Source: Neoscytalidium dimidiatum
Lineage: Eukaryota > Ascomycota > Dothideomycetes > Botryosphaeriales > Botryosphaeriaceae
DNA length: 64,000 nt
NCBI GenBank assembly: GCA_037367355.1
Contig: CM074699.1
Coordinates: 3,534,001-3,598,000, forward strand
Direction of reading: 5' to 3'
Part shown: in pieces, positions 46,414 through 57,972 of the stretch
How positions within the stretch are numbered: position 1 is the first letter of the stretch
Layout of the letters: every line of letters begins with the position of its first letter
Translations under genes and position numbers: made by a program
Notes under the pieces: generated by a model
Told to the model about the DNA's origin: nothing
What the model saw: only the letters and a program-made list of their open reading frames with translations
The model's database searches: none

Positions 46414-47708
46414 AGAGGGGAAGGGAAAGCGCAGGCAATTACGCCAGGCAGAGAGCGATTCGGTTCGCCCTCTGTTTGCTAATGCTACACATCGCTCGTC
46501 ACAAACTCACACGAGGCGACCCTTCTGGCTCTGAGAAAAGTGGGCAGGATGGAAAACTTGAATAACCGCCCAAGTGTACCGAGGGAGAAAAGGTGCTGCT
46601 GCGATTGGCAAAAAAAACACTTAATTCTAAAAGCGAGCTTCATGAGGGGCTTTTAGCCGGGTAAGGCAAAAGGCGTCGGACTGACGGCAGCGTCTTCCTC
46701 CATCGTGCCTGGCTTTCTTTTCTTTCTTTCCCACCTTTTCCTCTTTTCCACGAATGCGAACACGGGGCGGTTTCACCTATTTTTCCAAAAAAAAAAAAAA
46801 AAAAACAAAAAGAAGATGAGAACTGTTTCGACACACGGGCCGCAGAGGAGGACGGCCGTGTACGAAGGGCGATTACCGGAAATGGTAGTTGCGCGAGCAG
46901 GTGGTACAACGGGCGGCGGTGGACTTCCTGCGCATTATTATATTGAAGACGGTAGGGTTCGAAGCGGAGAGAAATCTCCGCTGTTTTCTTTTCGTCAGGG
47001 AGGGTGGGCCAACCTCGGGAAGGATGGAAGGAAGCAACATGGGTGAGCAAAGCAGGGGAGACTGCTGATCGGATGGTAGTCAAAGGTTTCAATCCGAGCT
47101 TCTTTTGACTGGAATGATAGCTGGAAAGGTGGGATGGGATGGAATAGGGGAGTAAAGCGAGCATCAATGTATTATCTTGAAACCTTTCTGGCGATGAGAT
47201 TTCCTGTTTTTTATTTGAGATGGGATTATATTCATGGCTGATAATATCTATTGGAGGAAGCGATGATTCTTGTTGAATGGAGCACGACGGGCGGATTAGA
47301 ATATAGTCAAGTAAGTGAGATTGTATTGGGAACGAAATAATGGATAGAGTGGATTCGTTCCTTCGTGCTACATTAGCTTTCCGAGCCATTGAGAGAAGGA
47401 ACGACTCATCATGGACCAGCCACTGCCGTTTTATTTATTTTTTCCTCTTTTCTCTTTCCGCCTGGTTGCTTCTTCCCGCCGACGTAATACAACTCCCGAA
47501 TAAGACATGGCTGAGAGAAGGCCATCGGCCCAAATTCAGGCAAAGATCGCAGGATGATGGGAAAAGAGAGGGGAGCCTCCTGCGAAGTAATCATTCCACC
47601 GCGGCCTGTTGGAACTGCGTATGGGTTTGAAGGAATGAGATGCAGAAAGAAATTGTTCGTGCGAATAGCAGCCATATGCAAGATTCTGTCCCTTCCTTGA
47701 CCAGGCAT
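46414..47708. other. Convergent 3' spacer, TAF4 to Xaa-Pro aminopeptidase
   Basis: 1.3 kb between two stop codons, containing both 3' UTRs. An A-run of about 19 lies at 46787-46805. A minus-strand frame at 47389-46640 is long (249 codons) but low in information and lies wholly in this spacer; it was not called. Confidence 0.45.
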
Positions 47709-50700
47709 TTAATACTTCATCTCAAATCCAGCTGAGTAGTAGGAACTTGGCGGCGACGAGGTCCTCGACGCCATCGTCAAGTCTCCACCTTCTTCTCGCG
47801 AAACTGGAGATGACTTCTGTTGCTGCTCCCCAAAGCGTTCCTCCCGGGCCATTTTAAGACGTTTGTCGTTCTGCTCCTCTAGTATGGTGAGCTGCATCAT
47901 GTAATCTTTCATTTCCTGCTCGTTCATCGACGGAAAGTGTGCATAGTGGTGCATATGCTGTCGCTGTTCCCCTGCCAGAGCACCCATATGCTGTTGCAAG
48001 CTATGCCGTTGCATTTGCAAGGATTGTTGGTGTTGCTCTTTCTGTTTCCGAAGAGCTTCCTGCTGCAATGCTAGTGATCTGTGCAATGACTCCACCTGGA
48101 TTGCTTGTGTTCTTTGCACGGCTTCTCGCTGGCGCTCTTGCGCCTGGCGTACTTGCTGCCAAAAAAGACTGTACTGTTGTTGGGCTTGCGCAGGGCCAGG
48201 ACGACGTAGCTGCTCAGCATATTGTTCCCCAATGGCAATAGACGCGCGATGCATCACACGTTGATCTTGTTGTTGCTCTGCGTAGTCGTCATGGGGCCTG
48301 GTGGCAGCTCCTGGTAAGTTACTTTCCGACAAACGAAGATGTCTCTTGTCAAGATCCTCCATAGCATTACCCTTATCATCGTTTCGGTTTTGATTGTGCA
48401 GAAAGGGCTTGAATCGTAAAATCACGGGCTTAGACCTTGCGTCTATCGGTGGGCCTTGTGATTTGGTTGAGGATTTCGCAGCGTTGGACCCGGAAATGAT
48501 TATGGGCATGCTCTGTCGGTACGCCAACGGTTTGGCCGGCAACTCAGGAAGTTTTTGCGGAGGGATGGGTGCCTGACGTGGACGTTGAAACATTTGTGAT
48601 GGCGTATACTCGGGCAGAGAGCGATTGGAAAGGGATTGAGTCGATGCCATTCGTGCCAGCGCGGGAGGTACCTTATGCCAGTGGCTTATTTGACGTTTTA
48701 GCTGGTCCGATGGTTGCGGCGAGTTTGCCGGTTCACTGGGTAGTTCTGCTGCTGCTGAATTTTCGTGGACTGGCCAACCCGTAGCCTCAAATGATGCAGG
48801 TGCGGCAGAGAACTGGCTTGAGCGGTAAGGTCTCTCAGGAGTTTGCTGACCACCTTCTAGCTCCACTGCATGGCTGCTCTGGGAGAGAGCGGGCATCTCG
48901 CTCAAAGGTTCGGAAGGCCTAGAGCTTACATGTTGTGACCACGCCTCGATCTCCTTATTTCTGGACAGCATCTTTGGCGATGTCTCCCGAGATTCTCGGC
49001 TTTCCCGCTTCGACGGCGGTGCTTTGTTTTTCCTACTCCTGGATTGTCCATTCCGATTTTTAATATGATACGGTTCCTGAATGAGGCGAAACATTTCTTC
49101 TCCTTTAGGAGCAGTCGTTAGGTTCTCGTATCCGTAATCCGTGACAAGAATGTCGTCCTCAATACGGACACCACCAACGGGAAGATATCGGAGAAGAACC
49201 TCCCTATTAATATACTTCGCGTGTGACGGATCAGGAAAGTAAACAGCGTCCAAAGCATAGCGGTTGAAGTAGCTGTCACGAGTCAGCTATTGGAAAGCCC
49301 ACAGCTATGGAAGAACTGTGAGATATGACTTACATGCCGGGTTCCACCGTGACAACCATGCCCTCTTCCAGAGCTGCGCTGTCTGGGTGAACAGGAGCTT
49401 TGCACATCTCGAGATCAACAACAGGACTAATATCTTGGGGAGTGGAAGCCATCAATGGGACGTCCGATACATCATGAACTTCAAGTCCCAGGTGGTGGCC
49501 AAGCCCATGCGGTAGGAATGCCAGCGACGTCCCGGCATCAAATATTTCTTCTGCTGTGCCGTTGTGGAATATCCCAAGATCCAGTAGGCCGTCGATAAGG
49601 ATGCGATGAGCCAGGTAGTGTATATCCAAATATCTTGCTCCTGGTTTGATGGCCTCGTTGCATTTGGTTTGTATCTTCAACACGAGATCGTAGATCTCCT
49701 TGGATTCTTTGGATGGCCACTGGCCTGTAAGGGGGAATGTCCTCGTCACGTCACTTGCGTAACACTGCCATTCACAACCAGCATCAAGACAAATGAGCTG
49801 ACGATCTTCGAAAGGCTCATCATTCTTGATGTAATGGAGCGTCGCGGCATTCTCTCCAGAGGCAGCGATGATCTCGTAAGCTTGGTGTTTAGCATCGGCT
49901 GCAATGCAAGTATCCAGAAAGCTGGCCTCAACCTGAGCCTCGTTCTTGAACTTCACGATATTCTTCAAGACATTTGCATGAGCTTTGGCGCTTATTTCGT
50001 TCGCTTTACGGATGAGTTTGATCTCATGTTGGTCCTTTCGTACGCGGGCGGCGTCGATGGCAGCTTGCAGTTTGGTGTAGTTGACACGAGGTAATCTATC
50101 GTGTCCTGGTACAACGGCTTGGTCGGGATGCAATATGTAGATGTCGCCTTCGTGCTGCGTCATCCAAAATTCGACATAGTCTGCAACAGCACTCGACCAG
50201 TGCACAGCGTCTACGTCGTACTTCTCCAAGGCTTCTGCGGGCGTTGATCCGCGGCCGTTGTAGTAGACTTTTCGAGGACTTCCAGCAGCGGGGACATACA
50301 ACATAAGCTCGTCCAAGCGAATGTCATATGTCAAGTGGCAGTCGGGCTCATCGACACTGGACTAGGTGTTATTCGACGCTAATTTTCGCAGGTGATCGCT
50401 CCTGGAGTATATGGCACGTTTGGGACAGCCTTGCATCGGCGAAACTCCGAAAAGTGGGCAAGCAAACAATAGGTAGGCTCAAAATAGAGGCGAGTCCAGC
50501 TTACCCAGAAAGATAGTAAAAATAGCGACGCTGTCTGAAGGGGACAAACTGATCGCTGTCCTCCAAATAGGCTGTCGGGGCGCCGGGAAGGTAGATCAAG
50601 CCCTTCCGTACTCCGAGGAACTCAGCAACTCGGCGAGCATGTTGCTTCGCTGGTTGGCCAAAGTGTCAGAAGCGCCCGGCACGTGGGGAAAGGCGTGGGG

Positions 50701-50772
50701 CGGGGCCAAACCTGGGTATTTCTCCAGCGGCGAAGCAGCAGCAATGTGGAGACAGAAGTCCTGATGCTCCAT
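47709..50772 (-). CDS. Xaa-Pro aminopeptidase (M24B, aminopeptidase P-like) with long C-terminal extension
   Basis: Metallopeptidase that removes the residue N-terminal to proline. Four exons: 50772-50712, 50649-50505, 50356-49334 and 49272-47709, total 930 aa. N-terminal domain: [40 protein letters not shown]. Catalytic domain: [57 protein letters not shown] and [12 protein letters not shown]. These supply both metal Asp residues, the His and both Glu. The peptidase ends near residue 475, the length of the whole fungal family. About 455 further residues follow without a stop or splice signal: Ser/Pro-rich first, then Gln/Arg/Glu-rich, coiled-coil-like ([15 protein letters not shown]). Enzyme identity is firm; the extension is odd and of unknown role. 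Confidence 0.9.
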
Positions 50773-51660
50773 GGCCAGCGTCTGCAGAGGTTCGAAGCGC
50801 TCTGGTGTGTCGTGAGAGGTGATGCGGCGGCAAAGGGAGGGGCGAGGTGAAGGCAGCGATACAGCAGCCGGTGAGCTGGAGCGCACGGACCGGGAACTGG
50901 CTGACCGGCGGCGCCTCATGCCTGCGCGATCGCTCTCGCTTTCTGCTCTGTTGCTGGAGGATTGATTGGCTGTCGGAGCGAGTCACTTTGCTTGACGTCC
51001 GCTGTCCGCTGTTCGCCACGGCACTGCGGTGGCAATGAGCAGCGGTTTGCAGTGCAGTCGAGTACAACTCACAGGCTAGCCAGCGCAGTCTTCACGAAGG
51101 CAGCAAGAGCGAGGCAGGTGGCAGGCCGGCGGGTGCGGAGGCAGCGCTCGGGCAGCGGGCCAGATGCGTGCTCGCCGGCGTTACGCGCGCGACGCGTTCA
51201 CGGCCAATCACCTGGCACTGGACCCTAGCGAGTTTCATCTGGCGCTACGTCACCACCCGGCGCCCCGTGCAGCTGCTCGCCAGAATGCTCTCTTCCCTCT
51301 CGTTGCGCCCGCCCTGTTTTGCGCCGCCAACGATGCTGCATTCATTACTGCTGGTATCACTCCCGTTTCGGGTCATGATGTGCTACGCCACGGCCGTCAA
51401 CGTTATTAGCAGCATCCCTGATTGGCCACCGCGCCTCTGAAACTGTACGAATACAACCTTTTCAGGCCCGTGCCAACTTGGCTGAGCCTGCAGCGTTGGT
51501 GTTTCCTGCTTTTGCTCATGTCGTTCTTGCCGCCGCAAGCTCACCTCCAACCAGCCTTTATATCTCGCTGAGCCTCGCCCGTCTTCTCACTTCATCCAAC
51601 CACCTGTCCAAGAGCTACCATCCTATTCCCTGCTTTACATAGTTATACGCTGAAGCCGCC
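50773..51660. promoter_or_regulatory. Divergent upstream region, aminopeptidase and thaumatin-like gene
   Basis: About 890 bp between divergent starts. The aminopeptidase side is GC-rich. The thaumatin-like side (51480-51660) is pyrimidine-rich, as expected for a promoter and 5' leader. No RNA gene or motif identified. Confidence 0.4.
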
Positions 51661-52899
51661 ATGCATTCCTCAACGTCCCGAAGAACGGCCTACGCGCTGT
51701 CTCTTTTACTTCTCGCTTATCTGCCATCCTCGACTGCCACGCATCACATGAAGCGCACGCTTCCGGAGCATGTTGTCCGAGCCGCCGGGGGCACCAAACC
51801 GCTTGTTGTCACAAATAAATGCTCAGAGACGATATATCCGGCCTTTATCACCCAGAACGGAGAGGGTCCGCCAAAAACTGGCTTTGAGCTGCAGCCTGGC
51901 GCCCAGCTCAATCAGACTGTCGCAGCAAATTGGCAGGGCCGTGTTTGGGGAAGAACCAATTGCACATTTCCCGCCAATGGGCCTACTGCTTGCGGTACAG
52001 GGGATTGCAACGGCCAGGTTGAATGCTCGGTTTCTGTACGTTCTCTTACGCATGCCAGTCCGGCCGTGTGACACTGATTCGTGGTAGGGCTTGAATCCCG
52101 TGACCTTGGCCGAATTCACATTAGATGGCGGTGATGGTCAGACATATTACGATATTTCGCTTGTCGACGGCTACAACCTTCCCATGGGAATAATTATGTA
52201 CCCGCTTGGCAATTCGACTCTCGAGGAAATTCCGCCAAACCTAACCAATCCCTCCTGCGAAGGCACAGTCAGTCAATTGGCGAACTCGGACTTCAATCCT
52301 TACTCGAGTGGATCTCAAACGTTTCTCGGCACGAACAGCACGTACCCGTTGGCCTTCGACAGCAAAGTAACTGACAGCCAAGCTGAGCGCTGGTGTCCCT
52401 GGAGTCTTTTGGTCAGCCCACCATCAAAGCCGGGCGACGGTGTATACCCTTATCCGGATGACAACATTCAGCGCCCTGCGTTCAGCCCGTGCTACTCTGC
52501 TTGCGCAAAATGGAACAAGCCATCAGATTGCTGCGTAGGCAAGTACGACTCTCCAGGTGCTTGCTCGGCGGGTGAATACTCGCACGCTGCCAAGAGTGTT
52601 TGTCCAGATGCCTACAGTTATGGTAAGCCACAGTCCTGTTCGGGAGTCACCTCACAGCCGTCGAGTACTGACGCTCTGCAGCCTTCGACGATCAAACTTC
52701 CACTTTCATTATCCCGATTGGAGCCGGATTTGAGGTCGTCTTCTGCCCCGGGGGCCGGTCGACCAACATCCTGGCTAGCAATTCCAACGAGCTCAAGACT
52801 CTCCAATCATCCGGACACATTCCGCACAGCAAGCACAGAGTCCTTGGTTTGTTGCTCGCGATGACTACAAACACTATTCTATTTTCATACTTTTTCTAA
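51661..52899 (+). CDS. Thaumatin-like (PR-5 fold) secreted protein
   Basis: Three exons: 51661-52035, 52088-52622 and 52682-52899, giving 375 aa. The N-terminus is a signal peptide (hydrophobic AYALSLLLLAYLP, cleavage likely near STA). The mature part has VTNKCSETIYPAFITQNGEG, WQGRVWGRTNCTF, CGTGDCNGQVECS, GDGQTYYDISLVDGYNLPM, CSACAKWNK-like Cys spacing in CYSACAKW and DCC, and CPDAYSYAFDDQTSTF. The last is the classic thaumatin C-terminus, rebuilt by the second splice. Many paired Cys are present. The chain ends in a hydrophobic segment (VLGLLLAMTTNTILFSYFF) after a Ser/Gly patch, so it may be GPI-anchored. Relatives bind or cut beta-glucan or act in cell-wall remodelling. The activity here is not known. 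Confidence 0.9.
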
Positions 52900-53934
52900 T
52901 GGCGGATCATTTTCGCAGGTGCGGGGTAGATCAGCCGCGGACCGGAGATTTAGATGCTGCATGTCCGTACCATTTCCTATCACGGCCTGGAGCCCTGTAC
53001 AACAACTGTTGGTGGGTTGGATCAGCGACGAGATTTGAGAGTCAAGATACCCAGTATTGTTTCTGTTAGATCAGCTTCCCAGGAAAATTGAGGCAGCGTG
53101 GTCAGCTTGTCAGGCCACGTGTTGGAGCTGTAACGTCACACAGTTGCGTGCTCGCGTGTTTGCGTGTTTGATACTCGATATCATCGACCTCGGCTCGTGC
53201 CGCTGTTGCCGGAAGTGTTTCATCAGCAGGGCCGGCAGCTCCAGCCGCGTGGCGTACAACGGTACCTGCCTCTTGCCGCTGGCGTACCTGCGATTTAATG
53301 CCGCTACTCCGCGGGGTCGCCGTAGGGCGGCCTCGTGGGCGGAGGCCTTGGTCCCCGCAGAGGGGCGCGAAGAGCGGTCCCTTTGAGCAAGACTCAACTG
53401 CCGATCAAAGCTTATGCGCGATGACCCATCGCGGCGTACAGGGCTGCTTCCGCATGACCGTTTCCAGGCACGGAGCAGGCCTACCGCGTGGTGAGCTGGT
53501 GCATCTGGACGCCTCCGCGCTGAGAATTACCCGGCGAAACATGGCCCTGGTCCACTTCGGAGGTTCGCGCGCTGACGCCCCCCGCGCCGCCGACGGTCGC
53601 CATACCGCTTTCGACACGGACGCTCCTCCACCATGAGCTCGACGCGACTCCTCAGTGGATAATCCGCGGTTGTCCCTTCACCTGGCGCTCGAATGCGGCA
53701 ATGCGTCCTCCGGCGCTCCCTCGTGCCGTGTCCAAATCGACTAGAATGCGACTCAGACGTCTCAGCGCGCGCCATCATAAGAGCTGAAGCTGCTGCTGCC
53801 CGCTGCCCTCTCACAGAGACCTGACGGACGAGCAGCCTGGTGTAGCTCACACGAAAAGCAGCAGCAGCCGCAGCCGCACCAACGACAAGCCCTGCCACCT
53901 TCCTCTCGTTTACTGCAGAGCTCCCTAATCGCAG
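52900..53934. other. Spacer, thaumatin-like gene to beta-mannosidase
   Basis: About 1 kb holding the 3' UTR of the thaumatin-like gene and the promoter of the mannosidase gene. GC-rich with overlapping short frames on both strands; nothing recognisable. Confidence 0.45.
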
Positions 53935-56800
53935 ATGGCGCCGCAGCCTATGACCGTGCATCAATTGACCGCTGGCTGGTCCTTTAAGCAGACAGATGCG
54001 TCAGATGATGCATGGCTGCCAGTCGCTTCAGTGCCCACGAATGTGCACCTGGACCTGATCGCCAACGAGAAGTACGGCTATTTGCTTGCAGATCTCCTGC
54101 GAAAGCCACCCTCATCATTGTCCCAACTCGGCTAACCACCCGCCCGACCAGGATCCCGGACCCGTTCTTGGGCTTCAACGAGCTCGACGTCGAGTGGGTG
54201 GGAGAGAAGCCGTGGACCTACAAGACGAACCTGCCAGACGTTGGTGCCGTGCAGGATGGCGCCCAGGCCGTGCTGGCGTTCGACGGCCTCGATACGTACG
54301 CAACGGTCAAGCTGAACGGCGAGACGATCCTCGAGAGCGACAACATGTTCATTCCGCACCGGGTGGACGTCACGAAGCGCCTGAAGGCCGGTGCGGAGAA
54401 CACAGTGGAGATCGACTTCAAGCCAGCCCTTGCGGAGGCCAAGAAGGTCAAGGATGCGCATCCGGAGCACAAGTGGGTGGGGTTCAATGCCGACATGGCG
54501 AGATTGGCCGTTCGCAAGGCGCAGTACCACTTGTAAGCGAGCGCGGCTATCCCCTTAGCGATTGGGTTGACGGCCTCGAAAGGATCTGTTGCTGACTTGA
54601 GCTTAGTGGCTGGGACTGGGGACCAGTACTCATCACCAGTGGCCCGTGGAAAGCCGTAAGGTTGGAGGTCTATGAGGCTAAGCTCTCGGACTTACGCATC
54701 GACTACAAGGTGGAGGACGGGCTGAAGGCTGTAAGCGGCACCATCACCGCCACCGTTGAGGGTCACGCTGGCAAGAAGGTGGCTTTATCGGGGCAGCTTG
54801 CAGACAGGACAGTCTTCAATGCGTCAGCAGAGGTGGATAGCGAGGGACAGGCAAAGACAGAATTTCGAGTGGACGCACCTGAGCTTTGGTACCCCCATGG
54901 CTACGGTGCCCAGCCTTTATACGAAATCAGCGCAACGCTCTCAACCGACAACGTCGATCTTCACACGCTTCAGCACCGGGTCGGTTTCCGTAAAGCCGAA
55001 CTCATCCAGGAGCCTGATGACATCGGGAAGACCTTCTACTTTCGGGTCAACGATGTCGACGTGTTCTGCGGCGGTTCCGATTGGATCCCCGCCGACAGCT
55101 TCACCCCGCGCATCACCGCCGAAAAATACCGCAGGTGGCTGAACATGATGGTCGACGGATATCAGGTTATGATTCGCGTTTGGGGTGGAGGCATCTGGGA
55201 AGTTGATGAGTTCTACGACATCTGCGACGAGCTTGGAGTCTTGGTATGGCAAGACTTCATGTTCGGTTGTGGAAATTACCCTGCCTTTCCGGAGATACGG
55301 GAATCGATCCGGCAGGAGGCTGTGGCCAACCTGCGCAGGATCAGACATCACGCATCTATTGTGATTTATGCGGGCAACAACGAGGACTATCAGGTTCAGG
55401 AACAGTTCGGTTTGACATACGATTACGGGGATAAGGACCCGGAGAGCTGGTTGAAGACGGATTTCCCGGCGCGGTACATTTACGAGAAGGTAAGGAGAGT
55501 GGCGTCCGTGCATTGTGGTGTTGTGGATCTTAAGAGCCTTTCTAATGCTGTCAAATTTTACTACAGATCCTGCCTGAGGCTGTTGCGGCGGAAAGCCCGC
55601 ACGTCCCGTACCACCCCGGATCTCCGTGGGGCGACGGGCTGATCAGCTCTAACACAACAGTCGGTGATATGCATCAGTGGAATGGTAAGTCGCGAATATA
55701 TTCGGCCATCGATGGCTAAAAACGGAGTAGGCCCTAACGTCTTCCCAGTGTGGCATGGGACGCAGGAAAAATACCAGATCTTCGATACGCTAGGCGGTCG
55801 TTTCAACAGCGAGTTCGGCATGGAGGCGTTCCCGCACATTGACACGATCAAGTACTACGTAACGGATGAGTCGCAGCTCTTCCCGCAGTCGCATATGATT
55901 GATTTCCATAACAAGGCAGACGGCCACGAGCGGAGGATTGCGACGTATTTGGTTGAAAATTTCCGCACGGTCACGGATCTCGAGGTAGGCAGCAGCACAG
56001 AGTGGAGCGTCTCGACGTGCATTAACGGCGCATAGGGTTTCATTCACCTGACCCAGCTGTCGCAAGCTGAGGCGTTGATGTTTGGCTACCGGGGCTGGCG
56101 CCGGCAATGGGGCCAGAAACGGTTCTGTGGCGGCGCGCTGGTATGGCAGCTCAACGACTGCTGGCCGGTGACGTCGTGGGCCATCGTAGACTACTTCCAG
56201 CGCAAGAAGCCGGCGTACTACGCGATGCGCAGGGTTCTCGCGCCGATAGCCGTGGCCGTCAAGCGGGCGCACCACGATTGGAGCGTAGTGCACGCGCGGC
56301 CGGCGAAGACCAGCGCGTGGGAGCTGTGGGTGTCAAGCAGCAAGACGTCAGCAGCCCAGGCGACGGTTGAATTGCGATTCATTTCAGTTGCGACGGGGTC
56401 GGAGATCAAGGAGGCGGTGGTGAAGAAGGACGTCACGATCGTCGCTAACGGCACTACGGACCTGCTTTCCGGCACCATCGATAACGTGCGCGAGGAGCCG
56501 CACGTCCTGGCGGCCCGCATCTGGGTCGACGGGCAGCTGGTCTCCCGGGATGTTGACTGGCCGCAGCCGCTCAAGTACCTGGATTTCGACGATCGTGGCG
56601 TCCAGGTCGTGCAGGATGGCAACAGCATCCGGGTGACGGCCGCGAAGCCGACCAAAGGTCTGGTCTTCGAGGAGCGCGAGGGCGTGCTAGTCAATGACAG
56701 CGCCATCGACGTGGTGCCCGGCGACGAGCAGGTGCTCACGGTGCGCGGCCTGGGCGCGCAGGACGCGCCGCTGCGGTGGAGGTATCTCGGGCAACAGTAG
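53935..56800 (+). CDS. Beta-mannosidase, GH2 family (mndB-like)
   Basis: Hydrolyses terminal beta-1,4-mannose residues of manno-oligosaccharides. Without a signal peptide it is probably intracellular, like fungal mndB. Six exons: 53935-54071, 54152-54532, 54607-55489, 55567-55684, 55749-55984 and 56036-56800, total 839 aa, normal for this clade. Order: N-terminal jelly-roll (VPTNVHLDLI; IPDPFLGFNELDVEWVGEKP), GWDWGPVLITSGPWKAV, the Ig-like domain, and the TIM barrel (CGGSDWIPADSF; MIRVWGGGIWEVDEFYDICD). The acid/base Glu is in YAGNNEDYQ and the nucleophile Glu in FNSEFGMEAFP. LVWQLNDCWPVTSWAIVDYF is a GH2 beta-mannosidase signature. All introns are 51-80 nt with normal signals, and each splice joins a conserved block. 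Confidence 0.95.
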
Positions 56801-57972
56801 GCAAGAGGGAGGCAGGCAGGCACAGTATCTAGATCCGGCTTGAAGAGCGCGCTGACGGTTACACGCGCGGTGTGCGTGGCGTGCTCATGACCTGACGGCG
56901 AGGCATCGCAGGCGAAGACGTACAGGGAAGAGGCGGCAGCGGTCACGATACATGGAGGGCCCGGGGTGGGGGCGTCTGCGGATGGAGTGTGCTCGCGCAG
57001 GTGGGCTGCTTGGGGATGGGCTCGGCTTGGCGCGTTCGGATTGTTCTTGGACTGACGGAGCAGCCGGCGTGGCCGCGCTGTTGCCAGGTGTCGGTATCGC
57101 TGGGTGTCGGTGTTGCTGGCGGGCATGGAAGTTGCCAGATTAATTGTGCCCTACAATCTTAGCAGTAGGGCCGTCGTCATTTCCCTCTCAACTCAATGCT
57201 TCGGGCGCTCGCTGAGCCGGCGGCCGTTGGGCGCGGCTGGTGTGTCTGGCGTCGCAGGCCGTCGTGCCAGCGCGACCCCGCCAGCGCCGGTGCCAGTACC
57301 AGTGCCAGTGGCAGCGAGCTAGCTGCAGACTGGAGCTGTTGCAGAACAGGTGGTGTGGGTGCATGCCGCAGGGCCCTTCTTCGCTTGTTGCCCTTCTGCA
57401 ATTCCCACCTATCAGCCAGTGAACGCGGGCGGAGGCACGGCGCGTTGCGCCAGTTACAGAGCCTCGGGTTGCACGCATGCAGCGCCTGCGGCCAGGCGGC
57501 GAGGCGCACACTGCGGGGGACCCCCCTGCTGCCCTAGAAATCTGGGGTCCTCCCGCCGATGCTTTCTCTCGACACATGCTCGTACGGATACTCTAGCGCA
57601 GATCCCATCCGCGTTTCTGAACCACACGCTGCCTTTCCAGCGTCTTGCCAGAATCCAGCCCTTTCCGCCGCGCTGCGTTTATTTGCTGCCACCCCGCCCC
57701 TCGCAGCCCCCGGACCCTTCCCGACGCCTCTCTTTACCCGATCCTCGCCGCTCCTTTTCCAGCAGCAAGTTACCCGGCCCGGTCCCCGACTGTGACCTCA
57801 CTGCGCGCATCATACCTCTCCGCGTCTCCGCCCATCGTCTTAACATCGCTCGCTTCCAGTGATGCCGACGCTTTCTCCATCCCGTCGATAGCTCCGCTCT
57901 TCATCCCACCGGACGCGCCGCCCTGAAGAACACGGGCACGAGTGCCGAGGCACTTGTGTTCAACTTTTGTAA
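56801..57972. promoter_or_regulatory. Spacer and upstream region of the Zn2Cys6 gene
   Basis: 1.17 kb. The left part is the mannosidase 3' UTR and the right part (57550-57972) is pyrimidine-rich and likely holds the promoter and leader of the transcription factor. Near 57275-57310 a short GCCAGTACC/GCCAGTGCC near-repeat occurs. No gene called. Confidence 0.45.

Noticed and set aside
46640..47389. 249-codon minus-strand frame between TAF4 and the aminopeptidase
   Set aside because: Lies in a convergent 3' spacer, crosses a long homopolymer, and shows no family signal or conserved motif.
53984..55513. Several minus-strand frames within the mannosidase gene
   Set aside because: Antisense shadows of GH2 exons whose sense translation contains the catalytic motifs.
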